From Eubacteriales Family XIII. Incertae Sedis bacterium (GTDB taxonomy: Bacteria > Bacillota > Clostridia > Peptostreptococcales > Anaerovoracaceae): 32,357 nucleotides of DNA. Positions 1 through 9,554 of this stretch are shown here, piece after piece. The first letter of the stretch is position 1. The number at the start of each line of letters is the position of its first letter. The position numbers and the translations under genes are program-made. The notes below the pieces were generated by a model that did no database searches, had not been told where the DNA came from, and was given only the letters and a program-made list of their open reading frames with translations. The stretch spans positions 1 through 32,357 of the forward strand of contig JAITKU010000247.1 in the NCBI GenBank assembly GCA_031278255.1. The letters are read 5' to 3'.

Positions 1-140
1 ACGGAATAAAGTTGACAAATTTGGCGCAGAATTTTTTTCGTCGAGCAAGGCGCAAAACGCAGACGAACCCTAAGGTTCGGCGAGGCTTTGCAACACAGTT
101 CGGCGGAAAAAAGGCAAGCTAAATGTCCGGTTTATTCCGT
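1..140. repeat. Long imperfect inverted repeat (MITE-like / palindromic repeat unit) with perfect 10-bp terminal inverted repeats
   Basis: ACGGAATAAA at 1-10 is the exact reverse complement of TTTATTCCGT at 131-140. The arms keep pairing inward (TTTTTTTCGTCGA vs CGGCGGAAAAAA) to a central CGAACC-CTAA-GGTTCG hairpin. Confidence 0.75.
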
Positions 141-154
141 AACGAATCCTAAGC

Positions 155-562
155 CTATGTGTCGCGATCCGCCGCGCGCGGCTGTTTCAGGTTGCCGATC
201 TTCTTGCTTCGCTCCCGCAGGATGCTTTCGATGTTTTCGAGCGGGATATCCCGCTCCGCCATCAGGACGAGCAGGTGATAGAGCAGGTCGCAGAGTTCGT
301 TTTCGAGATCGGCGCGCGCCCGCGCGGGACCCGCGGCGCGATCGGCCCGCCCGCACGCCGTTTCCTCCCGCCCCGCCGCCGCAATCGCCTCGGCCGCCGC
401 CAGATTCTTCGCCGCTATGATCGTTTCGGCGCATTCCTCGCCGCATTTTTTCAGAATCTTGTCGAGGCCCTCCCGAAACAGGTAGCAGGTGTAGGACCCC
501 TCCGCCGGCGTCCGCTTGCGCGACAGCGCGACTGTGTACAGTTCCCGCAGCGCATCATCCAT
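155..562 (-). CDS. hisE: Phosphoribosyl-ATP pyrophosphatase
   Basis: [53 protein letters not shown]...[15 protein letters not shown] is HisE-like. The start at 562 has a GGAGG RBS; it lies within the track ORF 155..658. Confidence 0.9.
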   Translation of the reverse strand: MDDALRELYTVALSRKRTPAEGSYTCYLFREGLDKILKKCGEECAETIIAAKNLAAAEAIAAAGREETACGRADRAAGPARARADLENELCDLLYHLLVLMAERDIPLENIESILRERSKKIGNLKQPRAADRDT

Positions 563-914
563 GTGAACCTCCGTATAACAATCCGGTCCGATAAAAGCAG
601 GTCCTGTTCCCCGTATGACAGGCCGCGCCCGTCTGTTCCACCACGACGAGCAGCGCATCGTCGTCGCAGTCGGGCGTTACGGATACGACGCGCTGGAAAT
701 GCCCGGAGCTTTCCCCCTTGTTCCAAAGCGCGCCGCGCGAACGGCTGTAAAACCACGTGAAGCCCGTCTCCAGCGTCTTTGCGAGGCTCTCCTCGTTCAT
801 GTAGGCGAGCATAAGCACCTCTCCCGTGCCGCGCTGCTGCACGACGGCCGGTATCAGTTCCGATTTTTTGAAATACCCCGCGAGGTCCGGGCGCACATCC
901 CGTTGCGCTTCCAA
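555..914 (-). CDS. hisI: Phosphoribosyl-AMP cyclohydrolase
   Basis: [19 protein letters not shown]...[39 protein letters not shown]: HisI motifs. Confidence 0.95.
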   Translation of the reverse strand: MEAQRDVRPDLAGYFKKSELIPAVVQQRGTGEVLMLAYMNEESLAKTLETGFTWFYSRSRGALWNKGESSGHFQRVVSVTPDCDDDALLVVVEQTGAACHTGNRTCFYRTGLLYGGSHG

Positions 915-976
915 TGGGAATCTCCTTTCCGTCCGGCATTCTCGCGCGCCTTGCCGCCGCGCGCGGGACCCGAATC

Positions 977-1738
977 CTACAGCAGCCTGACCGGAACGCC
1001 CGCCCGCGCCAGTTCGCCTTTCACATCCGCCACGGAGAGTTCTCCGTAATGGAATATCGAGGCGGCCAGCGCCGCGTCCGCGTCCGTTTCGCGAAAAAGT
1101 TCCGTAAAATCGGATATCTTCCCGCCGCCGCCCGACGCGATGACGGGGATGCGCACGGCGGCGCAGATCGCGTTCAGCATACCCGTGTCGAAGCCGCTTT
1201 TCGTCCCGTCCGCGTCCATGGACGTAAGGAGTATCTCACCCGCGCCGCGCCTTTCGGCCTCCCGCGCCCATTCCGCGGCGTCAAGCCCCGTGTCGATCCG
1301 TCCGCCGTGAACGTAGACCTTGTAACGACCCGCGCCCGCGCCTTTCGCGTCTATCGCCACGACGACGCACTGACTGCCGAAACGCGCGGCCGCCTCCGAG
1401 ATCAGATCCGGGTTCTTGATCGCGGCGGAATTCACGGAAACCTTATCCGCCCCGGCGCGCAGCAAGCCGCGAAAATCCTCGACGCTCCGAATGCCGCCGC
1501 CCACCGTCAGCGGGACAAAGACGTGCTTCGCGGTTTTAAGCACCACGTCCGCCATCGTGTCACGCCCCTCGTGGGTGGCCGTTATATCGAGAAACACGAT
1601 CTCGTCCGCGCCCTGCCGGTCGTAGGCCATCGCGCATTCCACGGGATCGCCCACCTCCTTGATATCGACGAAATGGATCCCCTTGACAACCCTGCCGTCG
1701 CGCACGTCGAGGCAGGGGATGATGCGTTTTGCGAGCAT
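977..1738 (-). CDS. hisF: Imidazole glycerol phosphate synthase cyclase subunit
   Basis: [36 protein letters not shown]... is HisF; the start was trimmed from track ORF 977..2455. Confidence 0.96.
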   Translation of the reverse strand: MLAKRIIPCLDVRDGRVVKGIHFVDIKEVGDPVECAMAYDRQGADEIVFLDITATHEGRDTMADVVLKTAKHVFVPLTVGGGIRSVEDFRGLLRAGADKVSVNSAAIKNPDLISEAAARFGSQCVVVAIDAKGAGAGRYKVYVHGGRIDTGLDAAEWAREAERRGAGEILLTSMDADGTKSGFDTGMLNAICAAVRIPVIASGGGGKISDFTELFRETDADAALAASIFHYGELSVADVKGELARAGVPVRLL

Positions 1739-1770
1739 CCTGTATCCTTTCTTCCGGGCGGCGGCGCGGC

Positions 1771-2493
1771 TTACGCGGTCGCCGCGGCTTCCGCGATCGC
1801 CTCGCGCAGCGACAGCCTCCCCTTGTACAGGGCCTTGCCGAGGATGGCGCCGTACAGGCCCATCCGCGCGAGTTTCCGCACGTCCGCCGTGTCCGTGACG
1901 CCGCCGCTGGCTATGATATCGCAGGAAACGGCGTCCCGCAGGGCCGCAAGCTGCTCGAAATTCGGGCCCGAGAGCGCGCCGTCCTTTGAGATATCGGTAA
2001 ATATGATCGTGCGAACCCCCATGTCCTCCATCCGCTTCGCCAGCGCGATATAATCCGCGCCCCCGTCCGCGAGCCAGCCCGCGGTGCGCACGCGCCCGTT
2101 CATCGCGTCTATGCCCGCCGCGATGCGCGCGCCGTGCTTTCGGACGGCGGCGCGCATGAAGTCCGGATCGTGCAGGGCGGCCGAACCGAGGATCACGCGG
2201 CTTACGCCGCGCGCCAGATAATACTCTACGGAGTCCATATCCCGAACGCCGCCGCCGAACTCGACCGCGAGGCCGCTTTCGCGCGCGACCCGCGTGACCT
2301 GCGCCGCGTTGACGCGCCTGCCCAGGGCGGCGCCGTCCAAATCCACCATATGAATCCACCGCGCGCCCGCGGCGCGAAATCCGCGCGCCGTTTCGAGCGC
2401 ATCGTCCGCGACCTGTTCCGCCGTGTCGAAATCGCCGCGCGTCAGGCGCACGCATATGCCGTCCTTGATATCGATTGCAGGAAAAATTATCAT
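1771..2493 (-). CDS. hisA: ProFAR isomerase
   Basis: [23 protein letters not shown]...[23 protein letters not shown] is HisA. Confidence 0.95.
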   Translation of the reverse strand: MIIFPAIDIKDGICVRLTRGDFDTAEQVADDALETARGFRAAGARWIHMVDLDGAALGRRVNAAQVTRVARESGLAVEFGGGVRDMDSVEYYLARGVSRVILGSAALHDPDFMRAAVRKHGARIAAGIDAMNGRVRTAGWLADGGADYIALAKRMEDMGVRTIIFTDISKDGALSGPNFEQLAALRDAVSCDIIASGGVTDTADVRKLARMGLYGAILGKALYKGRLSLREAIAEAAATA

Positions 2494-2504
2494 ATTATTA
2501 CACT

Positions 2505-3107
2505 TTAATCCAATTCACAGAAATTCCGCAATATGCGCAGCCCCACCGCGCCGCTCTTCTCCGGATGAAACTGGCAGCCGAACACATTGTCGCGAAATAC
2601 GAGGCCCGGAACGCGCTCGCCGTATTCGGTGTAGAGCGCGATGTGCCGCCTGTCCGTGACGGCCTTGTAGGAGTGGACAAAATACAGCCTGTCGCCCTCC
2701 TTGATATCGCGGGAGAGCGGGCAGACGGCCTCGTGCTTCACGTCGCTCCAGCCTATGTGCGGTATCTTCAGGCCCGGGGCCGCAATCCGGTCCACGCGTC
2801 CGGCGATCAGACCGAGACCGCGCGTTTTCTCGAATTCAAAGCCCAGATCGAACAACAGCTGCATACCGAGGCAGATGCCGAGCAGGGGCTTGCGTTCCGC
2901 CTCGCGCGCGATCGCGTCCGCGAGTCCCGCCGCTTCGAGTTTGCGCATCGCGTCCGGAAAGGCGCCGACGCCCGGCAGTATCAGTTTGTCCGCTCGCGAG
3001 AGCGCCGCGCGCTCCGCCGTGATCACACTGTCAAAGCCGAGGAAATCCAGCGCGTTTTTCACGCTGAACAGATTGCCCGCGCCGTAATCGATTATCGCTA
3101 TCATCAC
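2505..3107 (-). CDS. hisH: Imidazole glycerol phosphate synthase glutamine amidotransferase subunit
   Basis: MMIAIIDYGAGNLFSVKNAL...LLGICLGMQLLF...GCQFHPEKSG: GATase I. Confidence 0.96.
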   Translation of the reverse strand: MMIAIIDYGAGNLFSVKNALDFLGFDSVITAERAALSRADKLILPGVGAFPDAMRKLEAAGLADAIAREAERKPLLGICLGMQLLFDLGFEFEKTRGLGLIAGRVDRIAAPGLKIPHIGWSDVKHEAVCPLSRDIKEGDRLYFVHSYKAVTDRRHIALYTEYGERVPGLVFRDNVFGCQFHPEKSGAVGLRILRNFCELD

Positions 3108-3679
3108 AGACTGCCCTTTGTCGAGAGCGCGTCGCCGCCCGTGCGCCGCACGGCTTCCTTCAGCGCGTGCGCGAAAGCTTTAAAGACCGCTTCGCACTTG
3201 TGGTGATCGTTCTCGCCGTACAGTATGTTGATATGCAGCGTCAACTGCGCGTTGGAGGCGAAAGCCCTGAAGAACTCCTTTACGAGCTGGGTATCGAGTC
3301 CCCCTATCGCGGGCCCCTCGAAAGCGCCGTTGAACACCGACACGCCGCGGCCGCAGACATCGACGGAACACGCGGCGAGCGCCTCATCCATGGGGGCGGT
3401 GAAGTTCCCGTACCGGGCGATCCCCTCCCGCGCCACGGCGCGCGCGAAAGCCAAACCGAGCGCGATGCCCACGTCCTCAACCGTGTGGTGCCCGTCCACG
3501 TGCAGATCGCCCCTGCATTCGATCTCGACGCCAAAGCCGCTGTGTACGGCAAAGGCCGTCAGCATATGGTCGAAGAAACCGATTCCCGTTGAAATAACGG
3601 GGCTTTCGCCGCCGTCCGGCAAGAGTCGCACACGGATATCGGTTTCCGCCGTGCTTCGTTTGATTTCGCTGTTTCTCAT
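3104..3679 (-). CDS. hisB: Imidazoleglycerol-phosphate dehydratase (monofunctional)
   Basis: STGIGFFDHMLTAFAVHSGF...DLHVDGHHTVEDVGIALG...NDHHKCEAVFKAFAHAL. The start could be 3679 or 3697. Confidence 0.95.
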   Translation of the reverse strand: MRNSEIKRSTAETDIRVRLLPDGGESPVISTGIGFFDHMLTAFAVHSGFGVEIECRGDLHVDGHHTVEDVGIALGLAFARAVAREGIARYGNFTAPMDEALAACSVDVCGRGVSVFNGAFEGPAIGGLDTQLVKEFFRAFASNAQLTLHINILYGENDHHKCEAVFKAFAHALKEAVRRTGGDALSTKGSL

Positions 3680-3786
3680 ACTTCCCCGCTTTCTCATCGC
3701 CGCGCGACGCCGGCTTCCCCTGCGCGGCGGCAAGCTCCGCGCGGCCCGGCCGAAACGCGCCGGAACCCGTGCCCGCCCGAACGGAA

Positions 3787-5097
3787 TCAGACCGAAAATC
3801 GCGCCCTTATCGCGTCCGCGTGGGCGCCGAGGCCCTCCCTTTCGGCGATCGTTATGATATCGTCCCGCGCGGCCGCCAAAGCCTCCCGCGCGTAGTGCGT
3901 GTAACTCATGCGCTTCACAAAGTCGTACACGCCGAGCGGAGAGGCGAAGCGCGCGGCGCCCGCGGTGGGCAGCACGTGGTTCGGCCCCGCATAGTAATCC
4001 CCGAGCGGTTCCGGCGCGTAAGGCCCGCAAAAGACAGAGCCGGCGTTTTGGATTCGCCCGAGGTACGACAGCGGATCCTCCAGCAGGATCTCGAGATGTT
4101 CCGGCGCGATCCGATCGGCGAGCGCGAGCATTTCATCCACGCTCCGGCACACGACGATCAGGCCGAAGTTTTCGAGCGAGGCGCGCGCGATCTCACCGCG
4201 CAAAAGCGCGCGCAGACGGCGCGCAAGCTCATCCGCGACGGCCGCGGCGATCTCTGCGCTCGTCGTCAGCAGCACGGCGGCGGCGTTCGCGTCGTGTTCG
4301 GCCTGGCTGAGCATGTCCGCCGCGATGTACGCGGGCGAAGCGCCGGCGTCCGCCAGCACCAATATCTCGCTGGGTCCCGCTATCATGTCGATATCGACCC
4401 TGCCGTACAGGAGCCTTTTCGCCGTCGCCACGAATATATTTCCGGGGCCCACGATCTTATCCACGCGCGGGATGCTTTCCGTCCCGTAGGCGAGGGCGGC
4501 GACGGCCTGCGCGCCCCCCGTCAAAAAGAGCTTGTCCACGCCCGCGATACAGGCCGCCGCCAGGATATCGGGGTTTGCCGTATAGCGCGTTTCCGCCCCC
4601 TCGCGGACCGGCGCGGGCGGCGTGACCACGATGAGTTCCGAAACGCCCGCGAGCTTCGCGGGAATGCCGTTCATGAGAACGGTCGAGGGATAGGCCGCCG
4701 TACCGCCCGGCACGTAGAGTCCGACGCGCGCGAGTCCGCGAACGGTCTGCCCGAGCGTCACGCCCGCCTCGCGGATCTCGTAGCCCGCGCATATCTGCCG
4801 TTCGTGGTAGCGGCGTATGTTGGCCGCGGCGCGTTCGAGCGCCCCGCGAAGCGGGGGCGCCATGGCGTTCAGGGCCGCCTCGAAGTCCGCCGGACCCCGC
4901 TCAAGCTTCGCGGGACAAGCCCCGTCGAAACGCAGGCCGTACGCGCGCAGGGCGTCGTCGCCGTTCTCGCGGACCGCGCGCAGGATATCCCGCACCGTTT
5001 CCTCCGTGTCGCGGTCGCGCGCCTCGGCGCGCGCCTCTATTCGCTTCAGGGCGGCGTATTCCGCCGCGCCGTCGGCGTTTATAAGCTGTATGTTCAT
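3787..5097 (-). CDS. hisD: Histidinol dehydrogenase
   Basis: GLYVPGGTAAYPSTVLMNGIPAKLAGV...DMIAGPSEILVLADAGASPAYIAADMLSQAEHD; 4-bp overlap with hisZG. Confidence 0.96.
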   Translation of the reverse strand: MNIQLINADGAAEYAALKRIEARAEARDRDTEETVRDILRAVRENGDDALRAYGLRFDGACPAKLERGPADFEAALNAMAPPLRGALERAAANIRRYHERQICAGYEIREAGVTLGQTVRGLARVGLYVPGGTAAYPSTVLMNGIPAKLAGVSELIVVTPPAPVREGAETRYTANPDILAAACIAGVDKLFLTGGAQAVAALAYGTESIPRVDKIVGPGNIFVATAKRLLYGRVDIDMIAGPSEILVLADAGASPAYIAADMLSQAEHDANAAAVLLTTSAEIAAAVADELARRLRALLRGEIARASLENFGLIVVCRSVDEMLALADRIAPEHLEILLEDPLSYLGRIQNAGSVFCGPYAPEPLGDYYAGPNHVLPTAGAARFASPLGVYDFVKRMSYTHYAREALAAARDDIITIAEREGLGAHADAIRARFSV

Positions 5098-6764
5098 CCC
5101 GCGCGCACCCCTTGCAACTTCGCCGCAAGCGCGTCGATCTCTTTCTTTTTCAACTTCATGCTCGCGACGTTCACGATCATGCGGGCCGAAACCGCGCGAA
5201 TCTCCTCTATGACCGCCAGCCCGTTCTCCCGCAGCGTGTTACCCGATTCCACGATATCCACAATGCCGTCCGCGAGGCCGAGCAGGGGCGCGAGTTCGAC
5301 GGAGCCTTCTATGCGGATGATCTCCACATCCATGCCCTTGCTCTCGAACCAAGCCGCCGCCACATTCGGATACTTCGTGGCCACGCGCTTCGCACCGAAA
5401 CCGCCGTAGAAGTCCGCGCCCGCGCGCGCCGCCAGCGCGAAGCGGCATTTGCCGACGCCGAGGTCCAGAATCTCGTAGTACACGCCGCCCTGCTCGGCGA
5501 TCGTATCCTTGCCGACGACGCCGACATCGCAGACGCCGTGTTCCACGTAGGTGATCACATCCGCGGCTTTCGCGAGTACGACCTCTATGCCCGTCCCCGG
5601 CATGGGAAGCAACAGGCGGCGGCCCTTGGTTTGCAGGGGACCCACATCATAGCCCGCGGCCCTCAACATCTCGACGACCTCCCCCTCCAGCCGGCCTTTT
5701 GTGAGCGCGATTCGCAGGCGCGGCGCGGCGGATTTTGGCGCGGCGGAGGCGGCGGGCGGCGCGTCCGCCGCGGCGCGGGACCGTTGCAGATGCCCGTCCG
5801 CCAGCGCGTCCACGTGAAAGGCGAAGCCCGTGGCCGGCAGGTCCTCGCCGAAATCCTTGAAGAGTCCGTCGTAACGCCCGCCGGAAAGCACGGCGTCCCC
5901 CGAGGAAGCCGTATATCCCTTAAACACCAAGGAACTGTAATATTCGGCTTGATTTACCAAACCGAAGTCTATCATAATCCGGTCTTTCAGGTCAAGCCCC
6001 CGCAGTATTTCGTATACGCGCTCCAAATAGGCGAGCATATTCGGCAGCACGGGATCGCGCCCCCTAAACAGCGCGCGCGCCTCCCGCAGCGCCTCCGCGC
6101 CGCCGAAGAGTCCGGGCAGGGCGCGCAGCATATCCGCCACGTCGCTCTGCCGCGCCCCCTCGAGTACATCGCCGAGGGCCGCGTAATTCTTCGCCGCGAT
6201 GTGCCGGTGTATGCTTTCCTTTTCTTCAGGCCCCGCTTCGAGCAAAGACATCAGCCTGTTGAACACGCCGACGTGCCCGATCTCGATGCGAAACGGCGAC
6301 GGGGCGCAGACGGCCAGGGCCTCCGCCGCCGCGCCGAGAATCTCCGCGTCGGAATCAAACGAGGAATCGCCGATCAATTCTATGCCCATCTGCATGATCT
6401 CGGCGCGCTTTCCGCGCAGCGCGGGCTGCCGGCGAAAGACCTGCTGCGCGTAATAGATGCGGATCGGCAACGCGCTGCCTTTCAGCTTCGTGGCCGTCAT
6501 GCGCGCGATCGGGATGGTCGAATCCGGCCGCACGGTCAACAGCCGGCCCCGGTTGTCGGTCAGCTTATACATGCTCTCCGGCCGATAATAGGCCGCCTTG
6601 CTCGAAAACACATCGTAAAACTCAAGGCCCGGGGTCCGCACCTCGCGGTAGCCCCGCTTCTCGAAAACGCCGCGCAGCAACCCGATTACGGCGTTTTGGG
6701 CCTCGCATTCCCGAAACAGCAAATCCCCCGTTCCCTCGGGCGTGATCTTGTCATTGCGTATCAT
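5094..6764 (-). CDS. HisZ-HisG fusion: ATP-PRT regulatory subunit (N-terminal) joined to short-form ATP phosphoribosyltransferase (C-terminal)
   Basis: N-terminal HisRS-like HisZ (GTGDLLFRECEAQN...RPDSTIPIARM...YYAQQVFRRQ), an Ala/Pro-rich linker, then HisG (LRIALTKGRLEGEVVEMLRAAGYD...GVVGKDTIAEQ...DIVESGNTLRENGL), all in one open frame. Confidence 0.9.
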   Translation of the reverse strand: MIRNDKITPEGTGDLLFRECEAQNAVIGLLRGVFEKRGYREVRTPGLEFYDVFSSKAAYYRPESMYKLTDNRGRLLTVRPDSTIPIARMTATKLKGSALPIRIYYAQQVFRRQPALRGKRAEIMQMGIELIGDSSFDSDAEILGAAAEALAVCAPSPFRIEIGHVGVFNRLMSLLEAGPEEKESIHRHIAAKNYAALGDVLEGARQSDVADMLRALPGLFGGAEALREARALFRGRDPVLPNMLAYLERVYEILRGLDLKDRIMIDFGLVNQAEYYSSLVFKGYTASSGDAVLSGGRYDGLFKDFGEDLPATGFAFHVDALADGHLQRSRAAADAPPAASAAPKSAAPRLRIALTKGRLEGEVVEMLRAAGYDVGPLQTKGRRLLLPMPGTGIEVVLAKAADVITYVEHGVCDVGVVGKDTIAEQGGVYYEILDLGVGKCRFALAARAGADFYGGFGAKRVATKYPNVAAAWFESKGMDVEIIRIEGSVELAPLLGLADGIVDIVESGNTLRENGLAVIEEIRAVSARMIVNVASMKLKKKEIDALAAKLQGVRAG

Positions 6765-6867
6765 GAACGTCTCCGTCTCCTCCGTCTGTTCGTTTCGGAC
6801 ACAAGCCCCCCGCTCGCGGGCGCGGGCCGGCCCATCTCCAAAACCCCGCTCGGCCTCTCGGCGGCCG

Positions 6868-6903
6868 CTTTATCATTTTATCACGATAAAGCGATAAAGT
6901 CAA
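6868..6903 (-). promoter_or_regulatory. Sigma-70-type promoter of the his operon overlapped by a four-half-site operator array
   Basis: Minus strand TTGACT (6903-6898), 17-nt spacer, TAAAAT (6880-6875), extended TG. Plus-strand 6868-6899 reads CTTTATCA TTTTATCA CGATAAAG CGATAAAG. Confidence 0.75.
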
Positions 6904-6936
6904 GCGCGCGCCGCGCATTTTTTCCGCGCCCCCGCC

Positions 6937-7218
6937 TCATTCCTCGATGTCCGCATCCTCCGCGAGCGGAAACGGAATAACAATATTTCGGGCGTCCGCC
7001 AGGGAATCGGCGGGGACGTAGATATCGATGGGGCATATGCTGTTCGCGCCCATAAAAATCTCGAGGAAATTGCCCGCGCCTTTCCAGCGCCGCTCGCTCG
7101 GGACGCCCTCTCCGCGCAGCTTGGATTCGAGTATGTCCGCCTCCATGCTGTCGGTCGCGGTGCAGAGGTACACGCCGTCGCGCCATTCTTTTTTTTCGGC
7201 CTCTTTCTTTTCAAACAT
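6937..7218 (-). CDS. Small DUF2007-like (putative signal-transducing) protein
   Basis: VYLCTATDSMEADILESKLRGEGVPSE...FMGANSICPIDIYVPADSLADARNIV resembles the GlnB-like DUF2007 fold family. Confidence 0.6.
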   Translation of the reverse strand: MFEKKEAEKKEWRDGVYLCTATDSMEADILESKLRGEGVPSERRWKGAGNFLEIFMGANSICPIDIYVPADSLADARNIVIPFPLAEDADIEE

Positions 7219-7276
7219 CGATCTTCCTCCCGCCGCGCAAGGCTCCGTTTCGGACCGGCGCAGACGCCGCCCCGCG

Positions 7277-9022
7277 CTACAGCGCCTTACTCGCGATCTC
7301 CCGCTGCAACTTATCGATCAAATCGGCCGCGCGGAAAGTCCCGATCTCGCCCTCCTTGCTCGATCGCACGGGCAGCAGACCCGTCTCCAGTTCCCGCTCG
7401 CCCACGACAACGATGTAGGAATCGCGCGCGTTGCGCGCCTCCCGGATCTTGTAACCGATCTTCTCGTTGCGCAGATCCGCGGCGGCGCGCAACCCGGCCT
7501 CGGTAAAGCGCGCGGTGAGTTCCCGCGCGAAATCGTTGAAGCGCTCCGTCACCGTTAAAAATTTCACATGTACGGGCGCGAGCCACAGGGGGAATTTGCC
7601 CGCGAAATGCTCCGTCAATATCGCGATGAAGCGCTCTATGCTGCCAAAGACGACGCGATGGATCATGATCGGCCTGTGCTTCTCGCCGTCGCTGCCCACA
7701 TAATTCAGATCGAAGCGCTGCGGCATCTGGTAATCGAGCTGCACGGTGCCGCATTGCCAAGTTCTGCCTATGCTGTCCTCGAGATGAAAATCCAGTTTGG
7801 GACCGTAAAAAGCGCCGTCGCCCTCGTTGACGATATAGGCCATGCCCTTGTTTTCCATCGCCCGCCGCAGCGCGGAGATCGCCGCCGTCCATTCCGCTTC
7901 CGTTCCCATGGCTTTCTCGGGCCGCGTGGACAGTTCCACATGATACTTGAAGCCGAATATCGCGTACACGCTGTCTATGAAATCGATGACGCCCATGACC
8001 TCGTCCTCGATCTGATCGGGCAGCATGAAGATGTGCGCGTCGTCCTGCGTGAAAGTCCTGACCCGCATAAGGCCGTGCAGGACGCCCGACAGTTCGTGCC
8101 TGTGGACCTGCCCCATCTCGGCGAGCCTGATCGGCAGGTCGCGGTAGCTGTACAGCCTGCGCTTGTAGGTCAGCATGGCGCCCGGGCAATTCATGGGCTT
8201 GATCGCGTAATCGCCCTCGTCTATCCGCGTGAAATACATGTTGTCCTTGTAATGTTCCCAGTGCCCGGAATCGTGCCAAAGCGTCTCGTTCAGGATCAGC
8301 GGCGTCTTGATCTCCAGATAACCGCGCCGCACGTGTTCCTGCCGCCAAAAGCCCTCCAGACTGTTTCTGAGGATCATGCCGTTCGGCAGGAAGAACGGGA
8401 AGCCCGGACCCTCGTCGTAGATGGCGAACAGGTCCATCTCCCGGCCGATCTTCCTGTGATCGCGCTTCTTCGCCTCTTCGAGCCGCGCCAAATGCGCGTC
8501 GAGTTCTTCCTTGCTCGGAAAAGCCGTGCCGTATATGCGCTGCAGCATCTTGTTCTTCTCGCTGCCGCGCCAGTACGCGCCGGCCACGCTCATAAGCTTC
8601 ACGGCCTTTATCGCGCCCGTCGATTCCATATGCGGACCCGCGCAGAGGTCCGTGAAATCGCCCTGCTTATAAAAGGAGATGGCCGCGTCCGCGGGCAGGT
8701 CATCGATCAACTCGACCTTGTAAGGCTCACCCCGCTCCTCCATGAGCCTGCGGGCCTCGGCGCGCGGCAACTCGAAGCGCTCCAGCGGCAGATCGGCGGA
8801 AACGATCCGCTTCATCTCCTTTTGCAGCTTCGAGAGGTCCTCGTCCGTGAACTTGTGTTCGAGATCGAAGTCGTAATAAAAGCCGCTGTCTATGGCGGGC
8901 CCGATGGCCAGCTTCGCCTCCGGAAACAGGCGCTTCACGGCCTGCGCCAGTATATGCGAAGCGGTATGGCGATACGTATCCCGCATCCGCGCGTCCTCAA
9001 AGTCGATTTTTTCCTTTGCCAT
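7277..9022 (-). CDS. thrS: Threonyl-tRNA synthetase, short form without N-terminal TGS domain
   Basis: RHTASHILAQAVKRLFPEAKLAIGPAIDSGFYYDFD...YAIKPMNCPGAMLTYKRRLYSYRDLPIRLAEMGQVHRHELSGVLHGLMRVRTFTQDDAHIF. The start at 9022 has an RBS-like AGGAAAAAG. Confidence 0.97.
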   Translation of the reverse strand: MAKEKIDFEDARMRDTYRHTASHILAQAVKRLFPEAKLAIGPAIDSGFYYDFDLEHKFTDEDLSKLQKEMKRIVSADLPLERFELPRAEARRLMEERGEPYKVELIDDLPADAAISFYKQGDFTDLCAGPHMESTGAIKAVKLMSVAGAYWRGSEKNKMLQRIYGTAFPSKEELDAHLARLEEAKKRDHRKIGREMDLFAIYDEGPGFPFFLPNGMILRNSLEGFWRQEHVRRGYLEIKTPLILNETLWHDSGHWEHYKDNMYFTRIDEGDYAIKPMNCPGAMLTYKRRLYSYRDLPIRLAEMGQVHRHELSGVLHGLMRVRTFTQDDAHIFMLPDQIEDEVMGVIDFIDSVYAIFGFKYHVELSTRPEKAMGTEAEWTAAISALRRAMENKGMAYIVNEGDGAFYGPKLDFHLEDSIGRTWQCGTVQLDYQMPQRFDLNYVGSDGEKHRPIMIHRVVFGSIERFIAILTEHFAGKFPLWLAPVHVKFLTVTERFNDFARELTARFTEAGLRAAADLRNEKIGYKIREARNARDSYIVVVGERELETGLLPVRSSKEGEIGTFRAADLIDKLQREIASKAL

Positions 9023-9046
9023 TTTTCTTTTTCCTTTCCTGCGGTT

Positions 9047-9075
9047 ATTATACATTGCCCGCGGGAAGATGGCAA
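9047..9075 (-). promoter_or_regulatory. Promoter of thrS
   Basis: Minus strand TTGCCA (9075-9070), 17 nt, TATAAT (9052-9047), about 25 bp upstream of the ATG. Confidence 0.6.
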
Positions 9076-9101
9076 GAAATTTCCCGTCAATCGCCCACCG
9101 G

Positions 9102-9554
9102 TCAATGCGGCAGTTCGTACATGGCTTCCCGTTCGAGCGCGGTCACGGTCAGAAAGGGCAGACGGAAGATATCCTTCGTCGCAACGCGCAGTTTTACGAT
9201 GACGGAGGGGTGGCGGATCACGCCGAAAGCGCCGGCGCTCCCGCCGTAGACGCCCCGATCGTCGTAAAACGACACGGCGGCGGCGATGGGTTCCGTCGCC
9301 GCAACGTCCGGGGCCGGGACGCCGGAGGACGCCAGCATATAGGCGACGCAGGCGCGGCCCTCGCTCTCGTTGAAGATCATGCGACCCTCGGCATAGGCTT
9401 CCTCGTCGAAGTAGAGGGCGGCGCCGGCGGCGCATTCCTCCGCAAGCGCTTTCAAAGCCGTCTGCGCGCGCATGTACCGCCCCATATCGTTCTGACAGAA
9501 CACGAAAGCCGTGCAGATCAACAGCATACCGATGAATACGATCAGGGCTTTCAT
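9102..9554 (-). CDS. Membrane-anchored pilin-like / TadE-like protein of the Tad-like operon
   Basis: MKALIVFIGMLLICTAFVFCQNDMGRYMRAQTALKALAEECAAGAALYFDEE: short N-terminal TM segment followed by a helical region; overlaps the preceding gene. Confidence 0.6.
   Translation of the reverse strand: MKALIVFIGMLLICTAFVFCQNDMGRYMRAQTALKALAEECAAGAALYFDEEAYAEGRMIFNESEGRACVAYMLASSGVPAPDVAATEPIAAAVSFYDDRGVYGGSAGAFGVIRHPSVIVKLRVATKDIFRLPFLTVTALEREAMYELPH

Noticed and set aside
3769-5409. 546-aa and similar plus-strand ORFs across the his operon
   Set aside because: Antisense to hisD/hisZG; GC-codon artefact.
7568-9202. 544-aa plus-strand ORF
   Set aside because: Antisense to thrS.
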